A DNA stretch of 64,000 nucleotides from Planococcus citri (GCF_950023065.1 NC_088679.1:12648001-12712000), one strand, 5' to 3'; counted from the stretch's first letter, positions 10,501 through 24,326 are shown. Made by a program: numbers and translations. The notes: generated by a model from the sequence alone, not told the origin.

Positions 10501-13433
10501 GAATCTTTTTTGGAAATCTCTGTAAAAAATTGCACTTTTTGACATTTTTGACAAAAATTTGAATTTTTTGAAAATTTTTGTGTAAAGATTGAGAATTTTG
10601 GGAAATTGGGTCTTTTTAGAAGTTTGGCCAAACATTCAAACTCTTCAACAATAGCTTAGTGTGGCAAAAAATGGAACTTTTTTGAAAATCTTTACAAAAA
10701 ATTGATGACAATTTTGACTGGATTAAATTATTTTTCAATTTTGAAAAAGATAGCACTTTTTGATAGTTATTCTTGAAAAAAAATTATGATTTTTTATTTT
10801 GAGGATGGATTTTTTTGAAATTTTAGCAAAATTTAAGGCTTTTTGCAGATAATATTGGACAAAAATGAAACTTTTTTGGAGATCTTGGCCAAAAATAGTA
10901 TTTTTTTACAATTTTGACAAGGATCAAAAACTTTTTTTAAATTTGAAAAAGATTGCCACTTTTTGACAATACTTGAAAAAGATGAGGATTTTTTGGCAAT
11001 TTTCCTGAAAATGTTTTTTTGGGAAATTTTGGGGGAAATAGTTTTCTGGAAATTTTGGCAAACAATGAGACTTTATTGAAAATCTTGGCCCAAGAAATAG
11101 CACTTTTTGACAATTTTGAGAAAAACTAGATTTGGCAATTTTTCCAAAAATGAGCGTTTTTGACAGTTTTTGGAAAATTTTTGAAAAAAAATTGGATTTT
11201 TGGTAAATTTTTGTGCAAATTTTTTTTTGAAATTTTAGGGGAAATTTTGACAAAAATTAGGACCTTTTGACAATTTTTGCAAACAATAAGACTTTATTGA
11301 AAATCTTGGCCCAAAAAATTGCACTTTTTGATAATTTTGACAAAAAATGAGTTGGGCAATTTCGCCAAAAAGGAGCACTTTTTGACAATTTTTGAAAAAA
11401 AATAGGATTTTTGGGAGTTTTTGTGCAAACTTTTTTTTTGAAATTTTGGGTGAAATTATTTTTTGGAATTTTTGACAAATATTAGGGGCTTTTGACAATT
11501 TTCGAAAACAATGAGACTTTATTGAAAATCCTGGCTCAAGAAATAGCACTTTTTGACAATTTTGACAAAAATTGAATTTGGCAATTTCGCCAAAAAGGAG
11601 CACTTTTTAACAATTTTTGAAAAAAATTAGGATTTTTGGCAATTTTTATGCAAAATTTTTGTTTTGAAACTTTGGGGGAAATAATTTTTTGGATATTTTG
11701 ACAAGAATTAGGGCCTTTGGACAATTTTGGCAAACAATGAAACTTAATTGAAAATCTTAACCAAAAAGTAGCACTTTTGGACAATTTGAACAAGAATTTA
11801 ATTTTTTTGACAAGTTCTCCAAAGAACTAACTTTTTGACAATTTTTGAAAAAATAGGATTTTTTGCCAACATTGAGGAAGCAAGTCTTGAATATTTTTTA
11901 AATTGTGGCAAAAAACTACACTTTTTGACATGTTTGGCACACATTAGAACATATTTTTGAAAATTTTTGGAAAAGATTGAGACTTTTTAAAACATTTTTT
12001 GGAAAAATCTCCCTTTATGACAATTTTTGTGAAAAAATAGTACTTTTTGATAGTCAAGGCCAAAATTAAAACTTTCTGACCTTTTTGTCGAAAAACTGCA
12101 CTTTTTGTCATTTTTTGGAAAAATTAGGACTTCTTGACAAATTTGGTCATATTTGAGACTTTTTTGGAAATTTTGGCAAAAAATTGCTCTTTTGGATAGC
12201 TTAGGGAGAAATTATAAAACTGACAATTTTAGCAAGAATTAACACGTCTTTTTGACAAATTTGCAAAAAAAGGACATTTTTTGAAAATTGTTTCAAAATG
12301 CAGCATTTTTTGGTAGCTTTGGAAAAATTAGGAGTTTTTGAAAGTTTTTGCCACAATTAATAGGATGTTGACAATTTTGGGCAAAAAGTAGGACTTTTGA
12401 ACAATTTTGACAAAAATGCAAACTTTTTTGTCAATTTTGGCCAAATTTAGAAATTTTTGACAATTTTTGCTAGAATTATGACATTTGACAATTTTTTCCA
12501 AAAAATGTGACTTTTTGGCCATTTTTGCAATAAATGTGATTTTTTGACAATTTTTGCAATAAATGCGAATTTTTGACAATTTTGACAAAAAATGTTTCAT
12601 ACTTTTTGAAAAAGTCAAGTCTCATCGTAGACAATGGTTGCCACAAAAAAACGACTTCTTGAAAACTTTGGCAAAAAACAAGAGTTCTTTTGGCAATTTT
12701 GGCAACAATGAGGACTTTTATGAAGTTTGTGAACAATAGAACTTGCCAAAAATTCTGACAAGAAATATAACTTTTTCAGAAACGGGGGGAGGGGGAGATA
12801 AAGACTCCAGTTTTTTTGGCAATTTACTGCAAAACATCAAACTTTCACAAAAGTCTCTGATTTTGAAGTGAACATTTTTCAAGTACCTATCTCTGACATG
12901 TGATTTTTATTTTCAGCTCATTCGGAGGCATGTCAAACCCTACCGACGGTATGGCCGCGATGCAAATGGCGATGAACGCGGCAGTCCGAGCATCTATGTC
13001 ATCGATGGTAGACGCTTCGTTGAACCATCAACAAAACAACCATCAATCGATACTGCACCAACAGCCGCAATCATCGACCTCGCCTACGCTACGTATGCAA
13101 GAGGCTATCCTGCGATCTCAAGCCGAAGCTGCTCTTCGTCTAGCCGTTTCTCAGGCAGTAGCTGCATCTACCTCGACATCGAACGGCGACCAGACTAGTA
13201 ATAATCTACAATCTATGCACGGTATCTCTACCCATAACATGATGAGTAATCAGAATACGCTGGTCAACGGTCAGCATCATCCGTATCACCATCAATCTCA
13301 AGTTTCGCCGGAGCTTACCGAAGCGTTGAGATTACAAGAGCAACGTCTAGAACAGGCACTTAGAATGCATGGTGATCCCAGAGCGTTAGGGTTTTCATTC
13401 ACAAATACCCAACAGCATCATATGAATCCGTAA
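7512..13433 (+). CDS. C2H2 zinc-finger transcription regulator, 3' portion (five exons)
   Basis: The exons are 7512-7683, 8063-8266, 8553-8966, 9067-9343 and 12917-13433. All junctions are GT-AG and the joined frame is open for 527 codons to a TAA at the end. The 5' part lies upstream of the first acceptor, so the N-terminus is missing. Three C2H2 fingers are visible: CPLCHKLL..H..H in exon 1, CPVCGKHY..H..H in exon 2, and CSVCQAVF..H..H, which is split across the exon 2/3 junction. After the fingers comes an Ala/Arg/Glu-rich segment, an Asn-rich run, Ala/Gln-rich low complexity, and a conserved-looking charged end (TEALRLQEQRLEQALRMHG). Zinc fingers plus Gln/Ala/Asn tracts indicate a nuclear DNA-binding regulator. 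The layout fits the C-terminal half of an insect BTB-zinc-finger protein, but no BTB exon is in the window and I cannot name the gene. Confidence 0.85.
8830..8921 (+). repeat. AAC/AAT trinucleotide run encoding poly-Asn
   Basis: This is an interrupted AAC/AAT repeat inside exon 3 of the zinc-finger gene. It encodes about 29 residues that are nearly all Asn, with a short Ser interruption early in the run. It is a coding microsatellite and is likely to vary in length. Confidence 0.9.
9850..12770. repeat. 2.9 kb degenerate minisatellite inside the zinc-finger intron
   Basis: The last intron (9344-12916) is filled with diverged units built on TTTTTGACAATTTTGGCAAA and similar words, with a basic spacing of roughly 30-45 bp. 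Within it, a larger unit of about 221-226 bp is repeated four times; its AAACAATGAG-type start lies at 11060, 11281, 11506 and 11732. Reading the reverse strand gives spurious Lys/Phe/Ser/Asn-rich frames because the unit happens to lack stops there. The array ends about 150 bp before the acceptor of the last exon. Confidence 0.8.
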
Positions 13434-16400
13434 TTTGTTTGTTTGTTTTACTTTTTTCGTTTAATAATTCTCTATATATCGAGTTTTACGTTGAAATATT
13501 TTTTTTTCTTTATTATTTTTTCTATAATTTTTTTTGTACTCGTATATAAATATTAATAAATTGTATTGTATCCTGATGAATGTAAATTATCAAGAATGTA
13601 CAGCGAGGTTTTACTCTTTTTTTTTTGTTTGTCTTAATGTTGTACATTGTGTTAGATAAATTCCGAATTTTTATTTTTACTAGATGTTAGGTTTGTTGTT
13701 AATTTTATTTTTATCATTATGATTTTTTTTTTTCGTATTTAAAAAAAAGTACCATTGAGGTGCACTCTGATGTATCCCAAAGACCATAAGACTCTACGGT
13801 TGTTTTGAGTAATTAAAGAAATTTTGTTACGTTTGATAAATTTATCTATCGATTTTAACATATTTTTTGATTTTATTTATTTTTTTCGTTTTTTTTCTTT
13901 TGTTTTTATAAATTTTTATTTTGTCAAACCCATCTTTACGAATACCAAAACAACATACACATTCACTTTGCCAAAATGCTTAAGCGAACCGTATACTTAA
14001 AAGATAAGATTTAACTAATTATTTTTTTTCTATATATTCAATAATGAGTACCTTTAACGAACTAAAATCCTTTTTTTTTAATGTCGCAATCTCGTTCGAT
14101 GAATTTTCATTTGTATTAATTAATTATTTTTTGTTATTTAGTTGTGTACGTTTTCTTTAGTTAGACTGTGATATTTTTCGTTGCGTGTTTTTCTTTTTAT
14201 CTTTCTCTCTCTCTATATACTTACTATATCTCTACACGCCCTATTTCTCTTCTTATGTTTTATTTCTCTCACTTTTTTTTTTTTTTTTTTTTCATTTTAC
14301 AAAGTTACGAGTTTCATTTTAGCAGTTTCGTTTTCATTTTTTAATTTATTGTTTCCTTTGAGTTTTAGTTTTGTTTTATCGATGGTGTTTTTTTTTTTTT
14401 TTTTTTCAATTCTCAGTTTTATTACCTAACCGTGTTTAGTTTTTAGCTGAATTGAATTTTTTTAAACGATTGTGATGTTTGTGAGTTTGGAAGAGGTGTA
14501 AGGGAAGGGAAGGGAGGGAGGGGTGATGATTTTCATGAGGTGAAATTTTTTCATTGGGTTGGTTATTTGACTTTGGGATTTGATTTCTGAAATTTGAGGA
14601 ATTGTCGAGTTTGAATATTGAGACCCATAAGGTGTTCAAAAAAGTAAACTGGGATTGAATTATATCTCATTGACAATTAAAACCATGATTTATTTCAATT
14701 TTTCAAAGTGCTCTGGAGCCTTTAATTTTGAATGTAAGTGAGCAAAATATGAAGGAATTAATTCATAAAACTTAAAAATGATCTACAAAAAAAAATTGAA
14801 CTTTGAAAAGTTCAAGAAACCGTAGGTAACTTTTTCAATTTTGAAGTTGGTCTGAAATTAATTAGGATTTTTTTGTGCTCCTTTCAAAATTCTGCAACAT
14901 AATGCAAGCATATTTCATCTATTTGCAACATTTAAAAAGTTCTGCAACTTTGAAGAATCCAATATAAGTGCCCATATCTTTGCCCCTCAAAATTTTGGAG
15001 TCTGCAAACCAATTTACATTCAAGTAAATTGAGTTGTTGGTTATTTAGACACCTGGTATTTTTTTCATGCTTTTTATATTAAAAAAATATGGCCAGTGAT
15101 TGAATTATTCGTTCAAGGAGGGGGGGGGGGGGTGAATTTTGAAACGGATTTTTAAATTGTCCAGTTATAATTTTCTTTTTCTCAAAAAAAAAAAAAAAAA
15201 TGAAATGCTATGACACTTTTGGAATTTTTGAATCAATACTCCAAAATATGCCTTTTCTCGTCCCCTCCACTCTTCCTCTGGACAATGAGCCAGCGATTTT
15301 CGTTCGATTGATTGAAAATTATTTCGTTTTCTCTTCACGTTTGCTCATTTGCCTTTAAAATCAAGAATATTACGTTGAATAATTTATCCAAACTTCCAAA
15401 AAAGAGCTGATTTCAAACCAGAAAGATTTGACAGCTTCTTTGACTTCAATTTTTGGGGAAATTTTTGGTTCTTGGGAGCGCAGCGTTTAAAATTCGAAAT
15501 TTTTGTTGGTATTTCACGTTCATTTTTCATTCATTTTTGCCTTTCTACCCCTCTCCCCTCCCTTCTCCCACACTTCTTAATTTTTGAATGTATTTCCATA
15601 AAATGATCATCAACAGAATTTGGCCAATAGTTTTTAATGATAGAAAAATTCCAGGAAATTTCTCCCCTAAGCTCCATTCATTGATTTATAGAATTTTTCT
15701 GAATTTCGAGTTCATCTAATTTGATTAAAAATGTGCCTAAGAATTTCAATTTCAGGCAATCGTCTCCCTCCCCACTCCCCAAACAACTTATTATTGGAAC
15801 TTTCGTGAAATCTGAGTAAATTTGTTCTATAAAAAATTTAAAAATGGGTTAATTTTGCGATTCAAGTTTGAATTCCAGATGATCAGCTCACATACCCTCC
15901 CCCCCCCCCCCCCAAGAAAAAAAATCCACCGAGTTTTGAAAATTTTCTAAATATCCCAAGTCAATATTTTTAATTGAAAAAAAAAATTTAATTGGTCCAT
16001 TTTTATGATGTTAATTTTAACTCCGGGCAATCACCCCCCCCCCTTCCTCTTCCAACAATCTCTCATTTTTGGAGTTTTCCTGAATTCTGTGTAAAAAAAA
16101 TTGTTTATAAAAAATTAAAATGGGGGTATTTTGTGATTTAAATCTATGCAATCATCTCTCCTCCCTCCTTTTTAATTTTTAAAACTTTTCTGAATTCTGA
16201 GTGGATTTTTTTTATTAAAAAATTAAAATTGCCTTATTTTATAATGTAAATTTTAATTATTGACGATTGCTTCCCTCTCCCCTCTCCATCCACCAATTTT
16301 CAAACGTTTCCTGAATTTTGAGTGTTTTTTTTTTCTAATTTGAATGAACCTAATTAGTATTTTTAAAACATGGATTTTTCATTTCAGTAGAGCAATATTT

Positions 16401-19400
16401 TCGAATTTGTTCAACCCCCCCCCTGGGCCCTTCTCATCAAATATTGACAACTATTCTCTTTTTTACTCGTCAGCATCTCTTCAAACTCACGTTCGTCTCA
16501 ATCGTTCTTCCCAAACCCCCCTGAACATAACGTTAAGATGAAATTTTATCTCCGCCTCAAATTTAAATTTTGAATTAAAAAAAAATTATGCCAAAAATTA
16601 GTTTAAAAATTAGGGTACTCATACAACTCGATTTGTTAATACATACATTTCAATACTAATTATACATACAATATTGTAGATACATATTAATCCTTTTTCC
16701 GTTATTAATGTCATAATATTTGAAGTTTGCTAAAGTGAAAAAATCGAGCAAAGTGTCGAATTGGAAACAACGAATTTGCAACCAAAGTCTAGCGTCAATT
16801 TGATTATAGCTCGTATGTTTCCATATAATAATATATGCCAGTGATGAAAAAATAAATCAATTCAATATTTTCAAAGTAGGTAAATTTCAAAATAAAGAAA
16901 AATTTAGCTTTGCTCGAATTAGCTATAATTTTTTACACATTGTTGCGAATCCGAGTGCAATATTCATATGTTTTGATTGCTCTGAAAACTTGTTTGTTAG
17001 ACGATGAAATTTATACAATAGTTAACTCAGCTTTTTTCTTTTTAATGGTTAAGTTTTCCGTTATAATTTTCCGATTCCAATACTCCATAATACATACGTA
17101 ATTTTATCCGAATCTCAGCCCGAATCGCAATAGTAATAACCGAAACAGTAACCACACGCATTCTGTAACGTTATGTACAATAATCCTGATTAAAGTTAAC
17201 AGGCCTGTGTGAAAACGTTTCGCTTTATACGTTGCATTTTGTACTATAAAAACCCTTTTGTTTGTTTCGTTTTATTTTTTGTTCGTTTTAATTTATAAGA
17301 AAGAATGTAGCTAATTTTTACTCGTGAATTGACAAAACAAAAAAAATGAATAAAAATTTTCCGTAAATTTTTATAATCGTAATATTATAATAATACCTAC
17401 CTACTCTCCTACAGAACGAGCATGATAGATAAAATAATCTACTACTATATAAATGATCCTATACCAGAATTACTCATGATAGGATTTTCATCTCACTGGT
17501 GTGTCATTAAATTCCTATACCGATGTTATACTCTTTACAGTTTGTGGATTTTTTTTTTTTTGTTTTATAAATAATTATAAGCTTGTTCAACTGCTACATT
17601 ACGTTTTTCCATAGATGTAATATTTCAGTATCTGAATTCTTTATTACCCTACCGTTTTAAATACCTGTGTTTTTAATTATAAATGTGCAATCACTGATAC
17701 CAAACCTACTACGTTTCTAAGCTCTAATATTCATTATACATACGTGTTCTTTATACATAAGTATTAATGAATAGGCATTAGTCTAAAAAAAAAAAAAATA
17801 ACAGCTTATTACATAATTTACCATTCGATTTTACAAATGCACAATAGGACCAATACGCGTACAGTTTTTTTCTCTCTGCCCCCCTCGACATAATATACCT
17901 ACAATACACAATAATTACAATATCTCCATCGCAAATATTTCAATCTGCCCGTACATATACCGATATACTTATATTTTACACTGCACAGTTATACGATTGT
18001 CTCAGTTTTTAATGTACTGAAAGCCTTTGATGGTTTTTCGTATAGTAATATTTTACTTTTTCAACATTAATACATACCCTACGTAAATTTACACAAACAC
18101 ACAGTATAAATATACAATGCTTTTTTACAATAGATAACTATTACAGTACTCATGACAGTTTTTACATTACTTTTACGATTTTTCTCTCATAATTTTAACA
18201 ATAAGGCTTTCTCAATGTTCATTGCTTCGTTTAGCTGATTCGAATATTCGTTCTTTTGTCGAGCTCATCTTCGCGGTTTTGGTTTTCAATTGTGAGAGCT
18301 GGTTTTGTTTGGGTTCGAATGCTACTAATTATTGGAGAAAAGTTTGCAATTGGCCGATTTAAAAAAAAAAAAAAATGAACAACAATGATGTTAAAAGTTG
18401 GGGAACATTTTTTGATAAAATAATAAAAAATGATGATATTAAGTAAAAAAAAAAAAAAAAAAAAAAAAACATTACTCGTTGAATTGAACGATTTTAATCA
18501 ATTGGATCATATTAATGATCAAAAAGATCACAAAATTATTTTAATAACTTTTTCAAAACTTGTCAAATGAAATTTTTCATCAATTGGGCAATTTTTTAAA
18601 TTAAATTTCCAAATTAAATTTGATATATTTTGGTGAAAAAAAAAATTAAAATAAAATCAGAGCTCGATAAACAGTTCGAAAGAAATACGCTTTCCATGAA
18701 ATATACAGATTTGTTGATATAATTAGCATTTTTTAAGCAATACAAATACTTACTAATTTTTTTTTAAGTTTTAATGTTAATTTGTTAATGGTTGAATTTT
18801 CAGCATTTTTTTCTCGCTTATGCCAAATCGTTGTCGTTTTGAACTTTAGTCGATGTTACTTGATTTTTATTTTTCTCTTCCTTCTCTCTCCTCAACAGTC
18901 AACTAGAATTTCAAAAAAATCACGTTCTAAAATTACTAAATTTGGTTCTGAACTTTGAAAAATTAATGATTACGACTCCAGACCTTATCTCATCCGAATT
19001 GAAATTTCGCTATATTGAAATCTTGACGCTTTTTTAAATTGATTTTCTAACTCGATAATTTCCGGATGAATAAGAATAACTTTCTATCGCAATAAATTCT
19101 TGTTTACTGTTAGGTTTTTGTTACTGTTAGTTCAATAAAGTTAAGTTGATTTAACTGGTTTAAGTACGTAAAAAAAACTATATTTTTAAGCAGCTTATTC
19201 GTTCCCATAGTTTATATAAAAAATGAAGTTTTTCGTTTCAGTTTCTGTTTTTCGTTTCGTTCGTTTCGTTTCGTTTCGTTTGGTTTTTTCTTTATATTTT
19301 TTCTTTGTCTTTTTATTTATTATTTTTTTAATACAAAATACACATATTTTTATTATTTACCGGAAGTGCTTTTACAGACGTGGAATTCTAATTCATTATA

Positions 19401-20100
19401 ATACGTATTAATATCTAATCACATAATAATTCATCGCTTTTATCATACGAAACCCGGTATATACTCCGAAAATAACTTAAAAATTTACGGATTAGTTACC
19501 AAAAAAATTAATTGAGGAAAAAAAGAATTTTCGATCAAAAATGTATACTTATGATTTTAGTTCAGTTTTTAATTTTTTGTGTCTCGATGTTATATTCTGT
19601 TCGATGTATAAAAAAAAAAAAACTTTTTTTGTCTTAAGCGTTGCTCAAATCGAAATTTTAATTAAAAAATTTACTTTAGTTCACTTTTTTTTTCTTCTAT
19701 TTGTTTTTCGTTTCCAAAAAAAAAAAAATAAAATGTGTTCCTTTTTATCATTTAATTTATTGTTAACTGTATTTTTTTTATAAGAATGAAAGAATGGAAT
19801 TGACATGATGGTAATATGTGTATCTAGTGTTATTAATTTTTAATGTAATAAATTATATTAACAATTTTCATTATGTGGTGTTTTATTGATTCTGGGTTTG
19901 GGAGCTTTTTGGTCATTTATTTGCAACAAAAAAAAAATAGAACTACTCTATTAAAAGAAGAGGCGAAGTTTGAGAAACTGTTTTTTCAGCGAATTATCGA
20001 TGAATGATATTTTTACTCATCGTGAATCATTATTATTGGTAAGTCTTGGAATAAAAGTCATGTGTAAAAATGAAGATCAATGTTTTCTGACAATGAGAAC
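13434..20100. other. 3' UTR and AT-rich intergenic DNA
   Basis: A first AATAAA follows the zinc-finger stop at about 13555-13560, and others occur further on (for example about 19845-19855), so a long 3' UTR with alternative ends is possible. The rest is AT-rich DNA with many T/A runs and C or G runs (about 15119-15132, 15899-15913, 16036-16044, 16417-16424). The segment from about 15440 to 16330 shows weak repetition of TTTCTGAATTCTGAG next to CCCCTCCC tracts. I see no coding exon, RNA gene or intact transposon. Confidence 0.5.
19251..19283. repeat. short TTTCG microsatellite
   Basis: TTTCG/TTCGT units are repeated about six times with small interruptions, inside otherwise featureless AT-rich DNA. 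Confidence 0.7.
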
Positions 20101-22100
20101 CACCGATTAAAAAAAAAAAATCTATTGGTGAAATCAAATCTATTCATATCAATTACTTCGGAGAAATTCAGCCAACTGCGTCATTTCAAGTTGGAGCTGG
20201 TGAAGGTGGAAGGGACAAGGGTGCTAAATCCGAAAAATTGGTGAATATTTCAACTAAATGGTCAATTGTTTGGAAAAGTACACAAATTCATCATGATTTA
20301 AACCATTTCCAATTTTTTTGCCACTTGAATAACGTTTAAGAAGCTATAAGAGGGGAGAGGGGAGATCAATGTTGTCGAATCGAAAAAATTAGTGAATTTT
20401 CGAACTCAGCATCTTCAAATTGGTAACAATCAATATGCTACTTCATTTTCCATCTTTTTTTTTTTTTTTTGAAATTTGGTTCGAATTAGGGGCTTTTTTG
20501 CCCCCAAGTGAATTTGGATCTTCCTTTAAAATACGTTTGTTGAAAAGAGAGTTGAAAATAGTCTTAATTGCGATTTTTTCGAAATTTCAAATAATTGTTT
20601 TCAACTTTTCAATTTATTTTTGTAAGTTGAGCTTTCGCTATGAAAGTTCTGAGTCAAAATTTTCCCATTTTAAGTATTGATTTTTAATCTACGATTTATA
20701 TTCTTTGAAACCACGTAGGCAGATTTGCTTTAGGTTCAACCAGTTTCGAGAGATACACCTTCAAAAGTTCAATAAATCTTGAAAAAAGAACTCGCGTATT
20801 TACGGCGAACAAGTTATGCAATTTTATTAACATCTTTTGTAATACCACGATTCCTTTAAATAGGTAAGTACTAAGTAGGTACCTAATTATTGAAGATTTG
20901 AAGGCAAAATGATGAAGTTTTGTAGACCGAATATGATTCTATTTTATTTTTTAGTGTCGTATGTAGGTACCTTCGAAATTGGTACTTCTAATTGAGTGAG
21001 GCACCCTCTTCAATTTTGGGGCAAGATGGAAAAAGGTGCTGAACATGAATATTACCTAGCTATTTTTTAGATTTATCTCAAATACCATTCTGCTTATAAA
21101 ATAAATGAAAAAATAGGATCCGAGTTTTTTTATATTGGGTCTATTTAGTCTCATCTTCCTCTTATTTGTGCTCTGGCTGATTTCTTTAATGAGAGCAAAA
21201 ATTTATTTGTAAGATTTTTTATTAAGTAGGTACTTACCTTTAAATTTGAAAAAATCGCTTCTTATTCTCTATATAGTCTTCGAAGAGTCGTGGGGGGTTC
21301 AATTTTTTATTAAAATACATACAAAAAAAAAGAACTCTAAAGTGGCATTTCGTTGATTTATGTTTTTTGAAAGTTCTCCCGGAGGTTCCTCCCCATTTAG
21401 CACCAAAATGATATCAAATTCATACTGGGGAGATTCAAACACATATTTTTATACCTCACAGATAATAGAGCTAATTTCTCAATTTTGCTCTACCCTCTCT
21501 CTTCTCTCGAAGCCACTTACGATTTGAACGCTTAAATAATATTAAATTTGTGGTTAAAAATGTTCAAAAACCTATATTTTGGGACCTCATTTGATAATTG
21601 AGCCCATTTTTAAAATGATTGTCCCCCTACCCCTCAAAGTCATAACTTTTGCACTAAAATAGTATCAATTTCGTACTCGGGATGAGGATCAAAAATATAT
21701 TATTTTGATGTCTAACATGATAAATAAATTGATTTTCGAATTTTGCCCCCCCCCCTTTAAAGCCCCCTTTTTTGGTTTCAGCACAGAAATAGTGGGTAAG
21801 CTACTGAAATTCATACACTCAAAAAAACATATAATATGTAATATAGATACATATCTTGATACTTACTTATATCTACCTATACTTGACATGGCAATCTGCT
21901 CGTTTTCAAATTTTGCGCTCCCTCCGAAGCCCATTCTGGTTTTGCGTAGAAATACGAGTATCAAATTCGTGCTCGAAAGGTTCGAAAGTTCAAAACATAA
22001 GTTTATATTATGTATTTTAAAACCTCACATGACTCAACTTGAGCCAAATTTTGAAGTTTGGCCTCACGTCTCAATCCAGTTCGAAATTTGGTCATGAATG
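20100..22100. other. AT-rich intergenic DNA with weak ~130-250 bp repetition
   Basis: No gene is supported. Between about 21360 and 22090 four similar blocks recur: a C-rich CCCCTCAAAG-like word, a TTTTGCACTAAAATAG-like word, then ATCAATTTCGTACTCGG-like sequence. The spacing is irregular. They look like old tandem copies just upstream of the clearer array at 22.1-23.8 kb. Confidence 0.4.
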
Positions 22101-23790
22101 ATTTTCGAAACTTTTGACAAATTTCATGGGACGAATCAAAATACGTTAAAGTTTTACAAAAAATTCAAATATTTTAATAAAAAAATGTATTTTGGGCGAT
22201 TTTGAGAAATTTTAATCTCAAAATTGGGTCATGATTTTTACGATTTTTGAAACAATATCATGCGACCAATCAAAATGGGTTAAAATATTACAAGAAATTC
22301 AAATATTTTGAGTAAAATGTATTTTGAGCATTTTTGAAGAATTTTAATCCCGACATTGGGTCATGATTTTTGGGTTTTTTGAAACAATATCAAGCGACTA
22401 ATCAAAATTGGTTAAAATTTTACAAGAAATTCAAATTTTTTAAGGAAAACGTATCTTTGGCACTTTTGAAGAATTTTTTGTTCCCAAAATTGGGTAGATA
22501 TTTATTGATTTTTGGGATTTTTGAAAAAATATCATGCGACCAATCAAATGGGTTGAAATTTTACAAAAAAATTTTAAGGAAACTATATTTTTAGGATTTT
22601 GAAAAGAATTTTGAGCCCAAAATTGGGTAGGTTAGGTACCTATACCTAATGATTTTTGTGATTTTTGAAACAATATCATGCGACCAATCAAAATAGGTTA
22701 ACATTTTACGAGAAATTCAAATATTTCAAGGAAAATGTATTCTGGGCATTTTTGAAGAATTTTGATCCCAAAATTGGGTCATGATTTTTGGGGTTTTTGA
22801 AAAAATATCACGTGACTGATCAAAATGAATTAAAATTTTACAAAGAATTCAAATTTTTTAAGAAAAACGTTTCTTTAGCACTTTTGAAGAAGTTTGATCC
22901 CAAAATTGGGTATTTAATATCTAATTTTTGGGATTTTTGAAAAAATATCATGCGACCAATCAAATGGGTTGAAATTTTACAAGAAATTAAATTTTTTTAA
23001 GAAAACTATATTTTTAGGATTTTTGAAAAAAAATTTGAGCCCAAAATTGGGTAGGTAGCCTATACTTTTAATGAATTTTGTGATTTTTGAAACAATATCA
23101 TGCGACTAATCAAAATTAGTTACAATTTTACAAGAAATTCAAATGCTTCAAGAAAAACGTATTTTGTACATTTTTGAAGAATTTTGATCCCAAAATTGGG
23201 TCATGATTTTTGGGATTTTTGAAAAAATATCACGTGGCCAATCAAAATGAATTAAAATTTTTCAAGGAAAACGTAGGTATCTTTAGCACTTTTGAAGAAT
23301 TTTGTTCCCAAAATTGGGTATATTTAATAATTTTTGGGATTTTTGAAAAAATATCATGCGACCAATCAAATCGGTTGAAATTTTACAAGAAATTCAATTT
23401 TTTTAAGGAAACCATATTTTTAGGATTTTTGAAAAAAAATTTGATCCCAAAATTGGGTAGGTACCTAATGATTTTTGTGATTTTTGAAAAAATATCATGC
23501 AAACAATCAAAATGGATTAAAATTTTACAAAAAATTCAAATATTTTGAGAAAAATGTATTTTTAGCATTTTTACAGAATTTTGATACCAAAATTGGGTCA
23601 CGATTTTTTGGATTTTTGAAAAATGTGCCATGTGAGTTATCAAAATTGATTTAAATTTCATGAAAAATTGGAATGTTTCGGTGAAAATGTGTTTAGAGTA
23701 TTTTTGAAGAATTTTAGCCGAAAATTGAGTCATGATTTTTGAAATTTTTGAAAAAAGGCAACATGCAACCTATCAATTAAAATAGGGTTA
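22100..23790. repeat. tandem repeat, ~138 bp unit with ~410 bp trimeric order
   Basis: The core CATGCGACCAATCAAA recurs near 22259, 22388, 22532, 22677, 22808, 22948, 23098, 23231, 23356 and 23495, about every 125-150 bp. The variant ending in CAAATGGG appears at 22532, 22948 and (as CAAATCGG) 23356, which implies a three-unit higher-order period of about 408-416 bp. Each unit also contains TTTTGAAGAATTTTG and CCCAAAATTGGGT. Related but more diverged units fill the intron at 27.2-30.5 kb. Confidence 0.8.
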
Positions 23791-24153
23791 AATTTCGACA
23801 AAAAAATCCAAATTTTTTATCAAAATTGTTTTGGAGCTATTTTAAGAATTTTGAGCTTAGAATTAGGTATGGTTTTAGAGGTTTTTGAAAGACGTATCAA
23901 TAGACTGGCCCCATAAAGAGAAAGTGTCCAAATTTTGATTTTTATAATATTTTTAACATCTTTGGAAAATTTCATTGTATCAGATTTCAGAAATTTGATA
24001 ACCAGAACTAATTTAACCCATTTTGATAAGTCAAATGGCACATCATGCAGAAACCTCTAAACCCATGACAAATTCTGAACTCAAAACTTTTCATTTTGAA
24101 CCCTTTGAATGGCTGTAAATGGATTTCTTAATTAAAAAATTGAACGAAGACAG

Positions 24154-24326
24154 ATCTATATTACTTTAACGTAGACGAAGCCAGGTCGAAAAAACACGTT
24201 CAAATCTGTGCTGTACTGAATCACTTCGAAAGCAGAACACTACATGATTCCGGAGTCTCAAGCCTCTTAGATAGTTTGGACATCATCGAAGCACCTTTTC
24301 TTATTCGAAGAATACGAAAGCCTAAA
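24154..24326 (+). CDS. possible orphan coding exon (unassigned)
   Basis: An open frame without ATG runs from 24144 to a TAG at 24348-24350. It is bounded by a possible acceptor (GACAG, ending 24153) and a good donor (AAA|GTAAGT at 24327). The encoded stretch, about 57 residues, has mixed, protein-like composition (for example CAVLNHFES, SSLLDSLDI, APFLIRRIRK) and uses GC-containing codons, unlike the AT-rich array beside it. It runs opposite to the zinc-finger/MULE gene ending at 24506. I recognise no family and find no partner exons, so it may be a stray exon, a gene fragment or chance. Confidence 0.3.

Noticed and set aside
9853..12736. A series of long minus-strand frames rich in Lys, Phe, Ser and Asn
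   Set aside because: They are translations of the intronic tandem repeat; units lacking a stop in one frame give long open frames without conserved domains.
7512..13433. Assigning the zinc-finger gene to chinmo
   Set aside because: As far as I recall, the chinmo fingers have different sequences and an adjacent pair layout, and no BTB exon is in the window. I leave the gene unnamed.
22100..23790. A CRISPR-like array
   Set aside because: The whole unit is repeated with divergence, there are no unique spacers between short constant repeats, and the genome is eukaryotic.
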